Below are positions 28,738 to 39,895 of a stretch of DNA of 64,000 nt, piece after piece (position 1 is the first letter of the stretch; each line of letters begins with the position of its first letter). The DNA comes from Alphaproteobacteria bacterium (GTDB lineage Bacteria > Pseudomonadota > Alphaproteobacteria > Micropepsales > Micropepsaceae): positions 372,001 through 436,000 of the forward strand of contig JAFKEU010000004.1 of assembly GCA_017308475.1 (NCBI GenBank), in the 5' to 3' direction. Under the pieces are notes generated by a model. That model made no database searches and was not told the DNA's origin. It saw only the letters and a list, made by a program, of their open reading frames with translations. The position numbers and the translations under genes were made by a program.

Positions 28738-29493
28738 ATGAAAAAACTGATGCTGGCTGCCGCTGTTTTCGTGCTGGCTGTTCCCGCGCTGGCGATACCC
28801 AGCCTGGCGCAGCCGTCCGACCGGCATGATTCGACCTTCCAGCGGCGGGCCGAGGGACGCATCAACGATCGTCCCCAGCGGCCACCGCAGAATCAGGCAC
28901 CCCAAATTCAGGCGCCCCAGAACCGCCCGGCGCAGAGCAGGCCGGATCGCGGTGCGCGCCCCGGCAACCTGGCCGCCCCCCGGCCGGAAAATCGGCCGGA
29001 CATGCGCTCCGGCAATCGTGCGGAGAACCGGCGCGACAATCGGCCTGACAATCGTCCGGGTGGTTTTCGCCCCGACAACCGGCGCGACAATCGCCCGGAC
29101 AATCGCCCCGGCTTCCGTCCCGACAACAGGCCGGACAACCGGCCGGACTTCCGCCCCGACAATCGTCGGGGGCCCGACTTCCGATCCGGCCCGGGACGTC
29201 CGCGGCAGGACTGGAACATCTGGCGCAATGATCATCGCGATTTTCGGCCATCGCGCCGCTACCATGCGCCGTCCTATCGCCGGCCGCAGGGCTGGTATTA
29301 CCGGCGCTGGAGCTTCGGCGACTTCCTGCCCAGCCTGTTCTGGTCGAGCCAGTACTGGATCAACAATTACAGCCTCTATGACCTGCCGCCGCCGCCGCCC
29401 GGAGCGGTCTGGGTGCGCTATGGCGACGATGCGGTGCTGATCGACCGCTTCACCGGCGAGGTCATCGATGTGGTCTATGGCTTCTTCTACTGA
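28738..29493 (+). CDS. RcnB-like periplasmic protein with RPDNR repeats
   Basis: A 251-residue exported protein: signal peptide MKKLMLAAAVFVLAVPALA, then about 120 residues of low-complexity Pro/Arg/Asn/Asp repeats (FRPDNRRDNRPDNRPG and variants), then a conserved C-terminal domain with QGWYYRRW, SSQYWINNYSLYDLPPPPPGAVWVRYGDDAVLID and a final VIDVVYGFFY. The C-terminal pattern is that of the RcnB family, named after an E. coli nickel/cobalt-homeostasis protein. Most homologues are uncharacterised. ATG 28738 follows GGAAGG, and a terminator follows the gene. Confidence 0.85.
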   Translation: MKKLMLAAAVFVLAVPALAIPSLAQPSDRHDSTFQRRAEGRINDRPQRPPQNQAPQIQAPQNRPAQSRPDRGARPGNLAAPRPENRPDMRSGNRAENRRDNRPDNRPGGFRPDNRRDNRPDNRPGFRPDNRPDNRPDFRPDNRRGPDFRSGPGRPRQDWNIWRNDHRDFRPSRRYHAPSYRRPQGWYYRRWSFGDFLPSLFWSSQYWINNYSLYDLPPPPPGAVWVRYGDDAVLIDRFTGEVIDVVYGFFY

Positions 29494-29535
29494 GAGGCCC
29501 CCAAGGCCTTGAAATCGCTTGCCTGATCAAGGACC

Positions 29536-29573
29536 GGGCGCCGTATCCACAAGGTGCGGCGCCCGTTTGCTTT
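29536..29573 (+). terminator. Terminator after the RcnB-like gene
   Basis: GGGCGCCG, a 13-base loop, CGGCGCCC, then GTTTGCTTT: an 8-bp stem with a T-rich tail 40 bases after the stop. Confidence 0.7.
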
Positions 29574-29590
29574 GTGCCCGCATTACCGCT

Positions 29591-29619
29591 CTGGCATACC
29601 CGCCCGGCCTTGCTATAAG
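29591..29619 (+). promoter_or_regulatory. purA promoter
   Basis: CTGGCA, a 17-base spacer and TATAAG lie about 50 bases before the purA ATG and just beyond the upstream terminator. Confidence 0.55.
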
Positions 29620-29669
29620 GCACCCCGCGCGCGTTTTGGCGCGACGGCAGGAACAAGCAAGGACTTCCC

Positions 29670-30959
<1,290 letters not shown>

Positions 30960-30974
30960 GATGCGGATCGCTGA

Positions 30975-31664
30975 ATGGGGCACGGCATGGGGCGCATCGG
31001 CTGGGCGGTTGTGGGGCTTGTTCTGGGCGCGGCCGTCACCGCCGGGGGATTTATGCTCCTGGGCGGAGATGAGCAGGCAGCCCCGCAAGCCGTCGCAGCC
31101 GATCCGGTGGCCGACATGAACGACCGCATCGCCGCGCTGTGGGCTTCGCTGGCGGCCGATCCCGCCGATCCGGTGATCGGCAACCCGAACGGCGACGTCA
31201 CCATCGTCGAGTTCTTCGATTACACCTGCACCTATTGCAAGGCGGCCGAGCCCAGGCTGGTCGCGGCGGTGAACGCCGACCCGAATGTCCGGCTGGTGCT
31301 GAAGGAATATCCCATCCTGACGCCGCAGTCGCTGGTCGCCACCCGCGCGGCGCTGGCGGCGCAGAAGCAGGGCAAGTACCAGGCCTTCCACCAGACGCTG
31401 ATGCGCTTTCAGGGCGAGCTGACGGAGCAGGTGATCTTCGACACGGCAAAGGCCGTGGGTCTGGACGTGGCGCGGCTGAAAGAGGACATGCAGGGGCCCG
31501 ATATCGCGGACAGGATCATCGCCAATTTCAACCTGGCGCGCGCCATCCGGGCCTTCCAGACTCCCACCTTCGTGGCCGGCAGCCAGCTTGTCGCCCATGT
31601 GCTGAGCAGCGATTCCGCGAGCATCGATTTCCCGAGGGAAATCGCCGCCGCGCACGGACGCTGA
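30975..31664 (+). CDS. DsbA-family thiol:disulfide oxidoreductase
   Basis: A 229-residue membrane-tethered or secreted thioredoxin-fold protein. A hydrophobic N-terminal segment (about residues 7-29) is followed by the thioredoxin-like domain with active-site CTYC (85-88) in IVEFFDYTCTYCKAAEP and the cis-Pro region FQTPTFVAGSQ. It resembles the Com1/BdbD subgroup more than classical E. coli DsbA (CPHC). Role: disulfide formation or isomerisation in the periplasm. An alternative start, ATG 30987, would shorten it by four residues. Confidence 0.88.
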   Translation: MGHGMGRIGWAVVGLVLGAAVTAGGFMLLGGDEQAAPQAVAADPVADMNDRIAALWASLAADPADPVIGNPNGDVTIVEFFDYTCTYCKAAEPRLVAAVNADPNVRLVLKEYPILTPQSLVATRAALAAQKQGKYQAFHQTLMRFQGELTEQVIFDTAKAVGLDVARLKEDMQGPDIADRIIANFNLARAIRAFQTPTFVAGSQLVAHVLSSDSASIDFPREIAAAHGR

Positions 31665-31769
31665 GCGCCCTCAAACGCCCTGGCGCACGGGTGGTTGCAG
31701 GATAAATCCGCGAAACTGCAACGGAGCCGTGAGCGTTTCCAAGGGACATTGTTCCAAAGGAGATTTGCC

Positions 31770-31922
31770 ATGCGCCCCGTTGCCCTTGTCATACTCGCCT
31801 GCCTGGCGCTGTCCGCCTGCGGTTCCTCGCGCAAGACCGTCGTGGTCACGCCGCCCGCGGGTTCGACCACGGTCGTCGATCAGGACGGCCATGCCCGTGT
31901 TATCCCGCCGGACGAGCGGTAA
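31770..31922 (+). CDS. Small lipoprotein, 50 residues
   Basis: A very short ORF with a strong ribosome site (AAAGGAGA) and a full lipoprotein signal peptide: MRPVALVILACLALSAC, where LSAC is the lipobox and Cys17 the predicted lipidated residue. The mature part is only 34 residues, with a basic then Val/Thr/Pro-rich stretch (SRKTVVVTPPAG). It converges on thiD with two bases between stops. The function is unknown; small lipoproteins of this type are common in alphaproteobacterial envelopes. Confidence 0.7.
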   Translation: MRPVALVILACLALSACGSSRKTVVVTPPAGSTTVVDQDGHARVIPPDER

Positions 31923-31924
31923 GT

Positions 31925-32716
31925 TCAGACCTTGTGATTGAGGGGGCCGTGTCCCTGCCCCAGCCCGGGCGCGCCGGCGATGGCCCGCTGCACATAGCGA
32001 TGGGCGCGGCCCACCGCTTCGGCCAGCGACAGATGTTCCGCCAGCCCGCAGGCGATGGCGGTGGCAAGCGTGCAGCCCGTGCCATGGGTATGTCGCGTAT
32101 CCCGGCGCGGCGCCGACAGGCGCAACAGGTTTCCGGTTTCGCCGTTGCCCAATACATCCTCCACCACGGGCCCTTCGGCGTGGCCGCCCTTGAAGAGAAT
32201 GTGTTTGCAGCCCATCCCGGCAAAAGCCGCCAGCGCGGCCTTCAGGCCCGCTTCATTTGAGGCATCGAAGCAGGTCAGCGCCTCTGCCTCCGGCAGGTTG
32301 GGCGTGACCAGGTTTGCCATGGGAAGAAGTTTTTCCCGGAGCGTGGCGACGGCCTTTTCGTCGATCAGGCGCGAGCCGCCCTTGGCCACCATCACCGGAT
32401 CGACCACCAGGGGAATCTGCGGCGCGTATGCGGCCAGCGTGCGGGCAACCATCGCCACCATGTCGGCGGAGACCAGCATGCCGGTCTTGATGGCATCGGC
32501 GCCGATGTCGGTGAGGCAGGCGATGATCTGGTCGCGCACGATTTTTGGCGGCACGGCATGCACGCCGGTGACGCCCAGCGTGTTCTGTACCGTTACCGCG
32601 GTGACTGCAGTCTGGGCGTAGACGCCGAAGGCGAAGGCGGTCTTGAGGTCGGCCTGGATGCCGGCGCCTGCGGAGCAATCCGATCCTGCGATGACAAGAA
32701 TGCGCGGCGGCATCAC
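31925..32716 (-). CDS. thiD: Hydroxymethylpyrimidine/phosphomethylpyrimidine kinase
   Basis: ThiD phosphorylates HMP and HMP-P for thiamine synthesis. The 263-residue ribokinase-fold protein has VIAGSDCSAGAGIQADLKT at the N-terminus, the VDPVMVAKGGSRLI segment and the catalytic/anion-hole motif HTHGTGCTLATAIA. The start is GTG at 32716, one base past the glmM stop; ATG 32713 is the alternative. Lying directly behind glmM, it has no room for its own riboswitch. Confidence 0.93.
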   Translation of the reverse strand: MMPPRILVIAGSDCSAGAGIQADLKTAFAFGVYAQTAVTAVTVQNTLGVTGVHAVPPKIVRDQIIACLTDIGADAIKTGMLVSADMVAMVARTLAAYAPQIPLVVDPVMVAKGGSRLIDEKAVATLREKLLPMANLVTPNLPEAEALTCFDASNEAGLKAALAAFAGMGCKHILFKGGHAEGPVVEDVLGNGETGNLLRLSAPRRDTRHTHGTGCTLATAIACGLAEHLSLAEAVGRAHRYVQRAIAGAPGLGQGHGPLNHKV

Positions 32717-32717
32717 G

Positions 32718-34061
32718 TTATGCCGCCACCTCTTCGATGACGCTGGCGATCTGGCGCACCACCGCGCGCACCACCTGTTCGTCCTCGCCTTCCGCCATCA
32801 CGCGGATCAAGGGCTCGGTGCCCGACTTGCGCACCAGGATGCGGCCGGAGGCGCCCAGCCGCGCGTTGGCGTCGTCGATGGTGGACTTCACCTTGGCGTC
32901 GTCCAGGGGCGAGCCCTTCTTGAAGCGCACATTCTCCAGCACCTGGGGCAAGGGCTCGTACAGGTGCGCGGCTTCGGAGGCGGGCTTGCCTTCCTGCGCG
33001 ATCACCGCCAGCACCTGGAGCGCGGCGATCAGCCCGTCGCCGGTGGTGGCGAAGTCCGACAGGATGATGTGGCCGGACTGTTCGCCGCCCACATTGAAGC
33101 CGCCCTTGGCCATCTCTTCCAGCACATAGCGGTCGCCCACCGGCGAGCGCGCCAGTTTCAGATCCAGTGTGGCGAGATAGCGGTCCAGCCCGGCATTGGA
33201 CATGACGGTGCCCACCACGCCGCCGCCCTTCAGGTCGCCGCCCTTCGACCAGCTGCGCGCGATCAGCGCCAGGATCTGGTCGCCGTCGATGATGTTGCCC
33301 TTTTCGTCGGCCATCACCACCCGGTCGGCATCGCCGTCCAGCGCGATGCCGAAATCGGCGCGCATCTCGCGCACCTTGGCGCACATGGCTTCGGGCGCGG
33401 TGGAGCCGCAATCCTGGTTGATGTTGGTGCCGTCAGGCGTCACGCCGATGGGCACGATGTCGGCGCCCAGCTCCCACAACACCGCCGGGGCCACGCGATA
33501 GGCAGCGCCATGGGCGCAATCGACCACGATGCGCAGGCCTTCAAGCCTGAGGTTGCGCGGGAAGGTGCGCTTGGCGAACTCGATATAGCGGGCCTGGCTG
33601 TCGTCGACGCGCTTGGCGCGGCCAAGACCGGCGCCCACGGCCAGTCCCTGGTTCATGCCGTTGGCCATCAGTTCCTCGATCTCCATCTCCACCGCATCGG
33701 AGAGCTTCTGGCCGTCGGGGCCGAAGAACTTGATGCCATTGTCGCCAAAGGGGTTGTGCGAGGCGGTGATCATCACCCCCAGGTCGGCGCGCAGGCTGCG
33801 CGTCAGCATGGCGACGGCGGGAGTGGGCAGCGGGCCGAACTGGAAGACATCCATGCCCACGGCGGTGAAGCCCGACACCAGGGCGCTCTCGATCATGTAG
33901 CCGGAAAGGCGCGTGTCCTTGCCGATCACCACCCGGTGGCGATAGGCGCCGCGCGTGAAGATGCGGCCCGCCGCCATGCCCGCCTTCAGGGCGATCTCGG
34001 GCGTGAGGTTGGCGTTGATGCGGCCGCGGATACCGTCGGTGCCGAAATACTTGCGGGTCAT
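32718..34061 (-). CDS. glmM: Phosphoglucosamine mutase
   Basis: GlmM converts glucosamine-6-phosphate to glucosamine-1-phosphate for UDP-GlcNAc. The 447-residue protein starts at ATG 34061 ([16 protein letters not shown]). The phosphoserine loop is in [17 protein letters not shown], the metal loop in [10 protein letters not shown], the sugar-binding loop in GGEQSGH, and the phosphate-binding domain near [12 protein letters not shown]. It follows folP by 108 bases, the same order as ftsH-folP-glmM elsewhere in proteobacteria. Confidence 0.97.
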   Translation of the reverse strand: MTRKYFGTDGIRGRINANLTPEIALKAGMAAGRIFTRGAYRHRVVIGKDTRLSGYMIESALVSGFTAVGMDVFQFGPLPTPAVAMLTRSLRADLGVMITASHNPFGDNGIKFFGPDGQKLSDAVEMEIEELMANGMNQGLAVGAGLGRAKRVDDSQARYIEFAKRTFPRNLRLEGLRIVVDCAHGAAYRVAPAVLWELGADIVPIGVTPDGTNINQDCGSTAPEAMCAKVREMRADFGIALDGDADRVVMADEKGNIIDGDQILALIARSWSKGGDLKGGGVVGTVMSNAGLDRYLATLDLKLARSPVGDRYVLEEMAKGGFNVGGEQSGHIILSDFATTGDGLIAALQVLAVIAQEGKPASEAAHLYEPLPQVLENVRFKKGSPLDDAKVKSTIDDANARLGASGRILVRKSGTEPLIRVMAEGEDEQVVRAVVRQIASVIEEVAA

Positions 34062-34169
34062 GAAAGCTGTCCTGAAGCAGCGTGCGCTTTTACCACGTCT
34101 AGATAACAAAACCCCGCGGCCGCGCCCAATACCCTTAACTGGGTGTCGATCAATCCCCGTTGCCGGTTG

Positions 34170-34982
34170 TTACGGCGAGCCGGGGCCGGCGTCTTTCCCT
34201 ATGGCTTTCAATACCTTGAGACCATCGCGCAGGGCGGCGGGGTCGTGGGTGCGGATGAAGTCTGCCCCGTTTGCCTCGGCGAACAGTTCGGCGGCCAGGC
34301 TGGCGGGGCCGATCGCGGCGATGGGCTGGCCGGTCAGCTTGCGCAGGAAGCCCTTGCGCGAGAGCGAGACCAGAATGGGCAGGCCATAGCGCGCTTTCAG
34401 TTCGGGCAGGCGACGAAGGACAATCAGCGAATTTTCCACGTCGGAGCCCAGGAACTGGCCCATGCCGGGGTCAAGGATGATGCGCGTGCGGGCGATGCCG
34501 GCCCGCGTGAGGGCATCAAGGCGGATGTCGAAGAAGCGCAGGATGCGGTCCCAGATTTCGGAGGGGGGGATTTCCGTGCGGACGGCGACGCCGCTGGGCT
34601 GGACCGCGTGCATCACGATCAGGCCGCAGGACGAGGCCGCCAGTTCGGGATAGAGGGCCGCATCGGGAAAGCCGTGAATGTCGTTCAGGTAATCGACGCC
34701 CTGGCCCAGCGCCCAGCGCTGGACCTGGGGCGCGAAGGTGTCGATCGAAAGCGGAATGGCGCGCGCCTTCAGTGCCGGGACGACGGCGTCAAGGCGGGCG
34801 ATTTCGATTTCAGGCGCCACGGCTTTGGCGGCGGGATGCGATGAGGCCGCGCCGATGTCCAGAATGGCGGCGCCGTCGGCCGCCAGCTTGTGCGCCTGCG
34901 CCAGCGCTGCGCTGGGTTCCAGATAGCGTCCGCCGTCGGAAAAGCTGTCGGTGGTGATGTTGAGGATGCCGAGGATATTCAT
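34170..34982 (-). CDS. folP: Dihydropteroate synthase, Sul-like type
   Basis: DHPS condenses p-aminobenzoate with dihydropterin pyrophosphate and is the sulfonamide target. The 270-residue protein begins at ATG 34982 (MNILGILNITTDSFSDGGRY), overlapping the upstream stop as TGATG. Several blocks read like the mobile Sul enzymes rather than E. coli FolP: DIGAASSHP at 42-50, YLNDIHGFPDAALYP at 98-112, VMHAVQ, and DPGMGQFLGSDVENS at 171-185. The last matches the Sul length, two residues longer than E. coli, but has Gln176 where Sul1 has the key Phe178. The gene sits between ftsH and glmM, the native chromosomal context. Confidence 0.93.
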   Translation of the reverse strand: MNILGILNITTDSFSDGGRYLEPSAALAQAHKLAADGAAILDIGAASSHPAAKAVAPEIEIARLDAVVPALKARAIPLSIDTFAPQVQRWALGQGVDYLNDIHGFPDAALYPELAASSCGLIVMHAVQPSGVAVRTEIPPSEIWDRILRFFDIRLDALTRAGIARTRIILDPGMGQFLGSDVENSLIVLRRLPELKARYGLPILVSLSRKGFLRKLTGQPIAAIGPASLAAELFAEANGADFIRTHDPAALRDGLKVLKAIGKDAGPGSP

Positions 34983-35266
34983 CACACCCAGATGACCAGG
35001 ATGACCACCGACAGCGCCAGCATCGTCATGCCGGCCAGGAAGGTCAGGTCGGCGACGCGGGCCGGCAGCGGGTTGGGGCTTTCGTCGCGAAGCGCCAGAT
35101 AGGCCGTCAGCGCCGAGACGAACAGCAGGACCGCCGCAAGCCACGCCACTTCATCGGCCACGGACAGATGGTTGGAGCCGGACAGCTTCAGCCCGCCGAT
35201 CACCACGAAGCAGATGCCCAGCAGGTTGGTGGAGGCATTCAGGATATGGGGCGGGCGGTGCTGCAT
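34982..35266 (-). CDS. Small integral membrane protein, hypothetical
   Basis: A 94-residue protein with three hydrophobic helices (ASTNLLGICFVVIGGLKL, VAWLAAVLLFVSALTAYLAL, LAGMTMLALSVVILVIWV). I do not recognise a family. ATG 35266 is preferred over an in-frame TTG at 35275. Its stop overlaps the folP start by one base, so the two are translationally coupled, although no functional link to folate synthesis is evident. Confidence 0.7.
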   Translation of the reverse strand: MQHRPPHILNASTNLLGICFVVIGGLKLSGSNHLSVADEVAWLAAVLLFVSALTAYLALRDESPNPLPARVADLTFLAGMTMLALSVVILVIWV

Positions 35267-35353
35267 GGGTTCCAAACGGAAAGGGTGGCCGGTCGCCAGC
35301 GCGCCCAGCGCGGGGCGAGCCCTCTATACCAAAAACCGCATGACCAGCATAAA

Positions 35354-35475
35354 GCGGGCCATGACAATCGGGGCTAGCCTCGCGGCGCGAGGAATTTTGG
35401 CCATCCGAGCAGGAGGCCGCGCGGAGCGTACGCGACGTACGTGAGCACGGCCGACGCACTCGGGGGCCAAAAGAC
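35354..35475. repeat. Dispersed intergenic repeat, copy 2
   Basis: It occupies the gap between ftsH and the small membrane-protein gene. The order GGGCCATGACA, about 30 bases, GGAATTTTGG, GAGCAGG, GGAGCGTACGCGACGTACGTGAG split by a foldable CGTACG-type centre, then CACGGCCGACGCACTCG matches 19150-19260. The ATGACA part also matches the end of the palindromic repeat at 20388-20468. Confidence 0.5.
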
Positions 35476-35482
35476 CCGCGCC

Positions 35483-37414
<1,932 letters not shown>

Positions 37415-37589
37415 AGGCCGTCCTTTCAAGCGGGGCACCTGCCGCCCCTTCCCACTGCCAGGGGGGTCCCATCATCATGGGGCGCCATCCGGCAGATGCC
37501 TATATACATAGGACGCTTCTAGCGGATTGCCAGCGATCAAAACGTTAAGAGTTTTGGGCGATTACCGCAACCGATGCCGGCGATTGCCG

Positions 37590-38777
37590 CTAAGCACCCG
37601 TGCCCGAACCGCTTTTGGAACCGCTCCGGCGCGGAGCCTCGCGGCGCACCAGCAGAATGCCCGCGGACCCGGCGCCCCGCCCGGCCGGGCCGATATGGCA
37701 GCCCATAAGGGTGGCGCCCCCGCCCAGTTTTCCGGCCGCGATCCTGTCGAACAGCCGCTCCAGGGCCTCGAAACGGGGCCGGTAGGCGGCGCCCGAAACC
37801 GCCATCAGCACCGCCGCCAGCGCCCTGAGGCCCACCTCGCGCGGGGCGGCGGCCAGGGCGGTCGCATCCAGCAGAAGGCCCTGTTCTTTTCCGGGTTCCA
37901 GTGGGGCAGGTTCCACCGGCCTCACGGCCCGCGCCAGCACCGCCTGGGTCACGTCTTCCAGTGCGGCGCGCGCGCGGGCCAGGTGGACGGCGGCGGCGGC
38001 GATCCGCGCGGGGGTCAGTCCGGCCTCGCCCAGGGCGCCGGCCGCGGCCCGCACACGCACCCGGTCGAAGGCCAGGTCTTCGTTCATGGGATCCTCCAGC
38101 CACTCCCGGCCGGACGCCTCCAGAAAGGCGCGCAGATCGGCGCGGGCCAGCCCGAGCAGGGGCCGAACGAGCGAAAGGCCGGAAAAGCCGGGCAGCGGCC
38201 AGGGTGCGCGGGGCGCCATGGCCGCCAGTCCATCCACCCCGCTGCCGCGCGCCAGGCGCAAAAGGAAGGTCTCGGCCTGGTCGTCCTGGGTATGGCCGAC
38301 GCCAAGGATGGAGAGATGGTGCTTTCTCATCCAGTCGCCCATCAGGCGGTAGCGGGCCTGGCGCGCCGCCGCCTCGATGCCCGTGGCGGGCTTTGGGCCC
38401 TTCCACGCAAGGATATGAGCCTTGAGCCCCAGGGCCCGGGCCCAGGCAACGACCCTTCGGGTGTCGGCGCCGGAGCCCCGGCGCAGGCCATGGTCCACCG
38501 TTAGAACCACCGGGGGCGGCAGGTGATGGGCCGCCGCATGGCGGGCGGCCAGATGCATCAGCGCCACGGAATCGCCGCCGCCGGAAACGGCCAGCGCCCA
38601 CGGCCCCGCGGCATCTTCCGCGAGATGGGCACCGAGGGCGGCGGCGAAGGCGACCTGGAGCCCCGCGGCCGGCGAATCACCGGCCGCCGGATCAGCGGCA
38701 GGAGCTGCGGCGAAGGCTTGCCGCGGTGTCGAGCGTCGCGCCGGGCGCTTGCGGATATTTCGACTTGATGAGCCCAA
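37590..38777 (-). CDS. tilS: tRNA(Ile)-lysidine synthase
   Basis: TilS converts C34 of the CAU-anticodon tRNA-Ile to lysidine, so the tRNA reads AUA. The N-type ATP pyrophosphatase loop is AVSGGGDSVALMH, followed by LTVDHGLR, the GHTQDDQAETFLLRL motif and the RPLLGLARADLRAFL region. The C-terminal part is Arg/Ala-rich. The start is odd: no ATG, GTG or TTG is available in frame between the cpoB stop (38692) and the P-loop. The nearest canonical option is TTG 38777, inside cpoB in another frame. The true start may be this TTG or a non-canonical codon. Confidence 0.88.
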   Translation of the reverse strand: MGSSSRNIRKRPARRSTPRQAFAAAPAADPAAGDSPAAGLQVAFAAALGAHLAEDAAGPWALAVSGGGDSVALMHLAARHAAAHHLPPPVVLTVDHGLRRGSGADTRRVVAWARALGLKAHILAWKGPKPATGIEAAARQARYRLMGDWMRKHHLSILGVGHTQDDQAETFLLRLARGSGVDGLAAMAPRAPWPLPGFSGLSLVRPLLGLARADLRAFLEASGREWLEDPMNEDLAFDRVRVRAAAGALGEAGLTPARIAAAAVHLARARAALEDVTQAVLARAVRPVEPAPLEPGKEQGLLLDATALAAAPREVGLRALAAVLMAVSGAAYRPRFEALERLFDRIAAGKLGGGATLMGCHIGPAGRGAGSAGILLVRREAPRRSGSKSGSGTGA

Positions 38778-39759
38778 GTGTGGTGCAGCCTTCCGATTTC
38801 TGGCCCAGCGCCAGGAAGGACTGGGCCAGCTTCAGCATAGCCTCGGGCGCGCGGTCGGATTTGGGAAATCTCTTGATCACCTCGGCGAAGCTGCGTTCGG
38901 CCGGCTCGTAATTGCGCTGGACGTAATTGATGTTGCCGACCCAGTAGATCGCCTGGGGCGTCAGGTCGGTGTCGTCGGGATTGGCGTCGGCATAGGCCTG
39001 GAAGGAGGCTGCGGCCTCATTGTATTGCGCCTTGGAGAGAAGGTTCATGGCCGCATCGAACTGGCTGGACCCGCCGCGCGGCTGGGGCGTGGCGGGCGGC
39101 GGCGGCAGGCTGGAAAGCCGCGTGGGCGCGCCGCCGGAATAGCTGCCCGAAGACCCGCCATATTGCGGCCCCGAAGGCGCCGGGCGGCCATACTGGTCGG
39201 CGGGCAGCGTACCCAGGACGCCCGGCGGGCGGCCGCGCCCGGGCGTATCGTCATAGGCGGTCTGATTGGGCGCGACCTGGCTGGGGCCAACCCCGCCGCC
39301 GCTGCTTCCGATGGGCGGCAGGCTTGCGCCCGGACGCATCGCGCCCTGGGGCGTGGGAACGGCATAGCCCCCGCCGGAGCCGGCGGCCGCGCAGTTCAGC
39401 GAGCCCGCATCGGCGCCCAGCTGCTGCGCCGACAGCGTGCAGATGCGATAGGCGAAATCCTTCTGCATCTGGTCGATCTTCTGGTTCTGAAGCTGGACCT
39501 GGTGCGAGAGCTGCTCGTTGGCGCCGGTGGCGCTGGCCAGGCTGTCGGTGAGGCTGCGCACCTTGTTTTCGAGCGCCTGCACGCGGCCGTCCATCTGGTC
39601 GGCACGGCGCGTCAGGTCGCTGATGCCGGAATCCTGTGCGGACTCGCGCGCCTTTTCCTCGTCACTGGGGCCGAAGAGCTGGGCGTGGGCGGGCGCGCCG
39701 GCCATGCCCAGAGCCATCCCGAAAGCCAGGACGGAAACTGCGGAACGGAGTCTGATCAT
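38692..39759 (-). CDS. cpoB: Cell division coordinator CpoB (YbgF)
   Basis: CpoB links Tol-Pal-driven outer-membrane constriction with peptidoglycan synthesis. The 355-residue periplasmic protein has a signal peptide (cleavage after APAHA), an N-terminal trimerising coiled coil (LTRRADQMDGRVQALENKVRSL), a long Gly/Pro/Ser-rich linker, and C-terminal TPR-like repeats (FDAAMNLLSKAQYNEAAASFQAYADANPDD and following). ATG 39759 follows GGAAAGG. It lies downstream of pal across a terminator hairpin. Confidence 0.93.
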   Translation of the reverse strand: MIRLRSAVSVLAFGMALGMAGAPAHAQLFGPSDEEKARESAQDSGISDLTRRADQMDGRVQALENKVRSLTDSLASATGANEQLSHQVQLQNQKIDQMQKDFAYRICTLSAQQLGADAGSLNCAAAGSGGGYAVPTPQGAMRPGASLPPIGSSGGGVGPSQVAPNQTAYDDTPGRGRPPGVLGTLPADQYGRPAPSGPQYGGSSGSYSGGAPTRLSSLPPPPATPQPRGGSSQFDAAMNLLSKAQYNEAAASFQAYADANPDDTDLTPQAIYWVGNINYVQRNYEPAERSFAEVIKRFPKSDRAPEAMLKLAQSFLALGQKSEGCTTLGLIKSKYPQAPGATLDTAASLRRSSCR

Positions 39760-39799
39760 GATGACCTTTCCCACTGGTGACGAACGGGCGCCTTGTGAA

Positions 39800-39836
39800 A
39801 CAAAAGGGGGCGCGAGGAAACATTCCCCGCGCCCCC
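39800..39836 (-). terminator. Rho-independent terminator after pal
   Basis: On the minus strand a 9-bp stem GGGGGCGCG/CGCGCCCCC (arms 39828-39836 and 39806-39814) is followed by TTTTGTTT, about 60 bases after the pal stop and 40 bases before cpoB. It should end most tol-pal transcripts. Confidence 0.8.
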
Positions 39837-39895
39837 GATTCTATTCTCACCCGGCTGCCCAGTCGAGCCGGCCGGGTGATCCCACGAACTGGGCC

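Noticed and set aside
28980..29180. Short direct repeats considered as a CRISPR array
   Set aside because: They encode RPDNR-type amino-acid repeats in frame within the RcnB-like gene; no repeat-spacer periodicity and no cas genes.
32700..32740. Possible TPP riboswitch in front of thiD
   Set aside because: thiD starts one base after the glmM stop; there is no non-coding leader for a riboswitch.
37499..37512. CCTATATACATAGG palindrome about 85 bases before ftsH, considered as a heat-shock promoter -10
   Set aside because: The -10-like half fits loosely, but no CTTG-type -35 stands at the right distance. Left unassigned.
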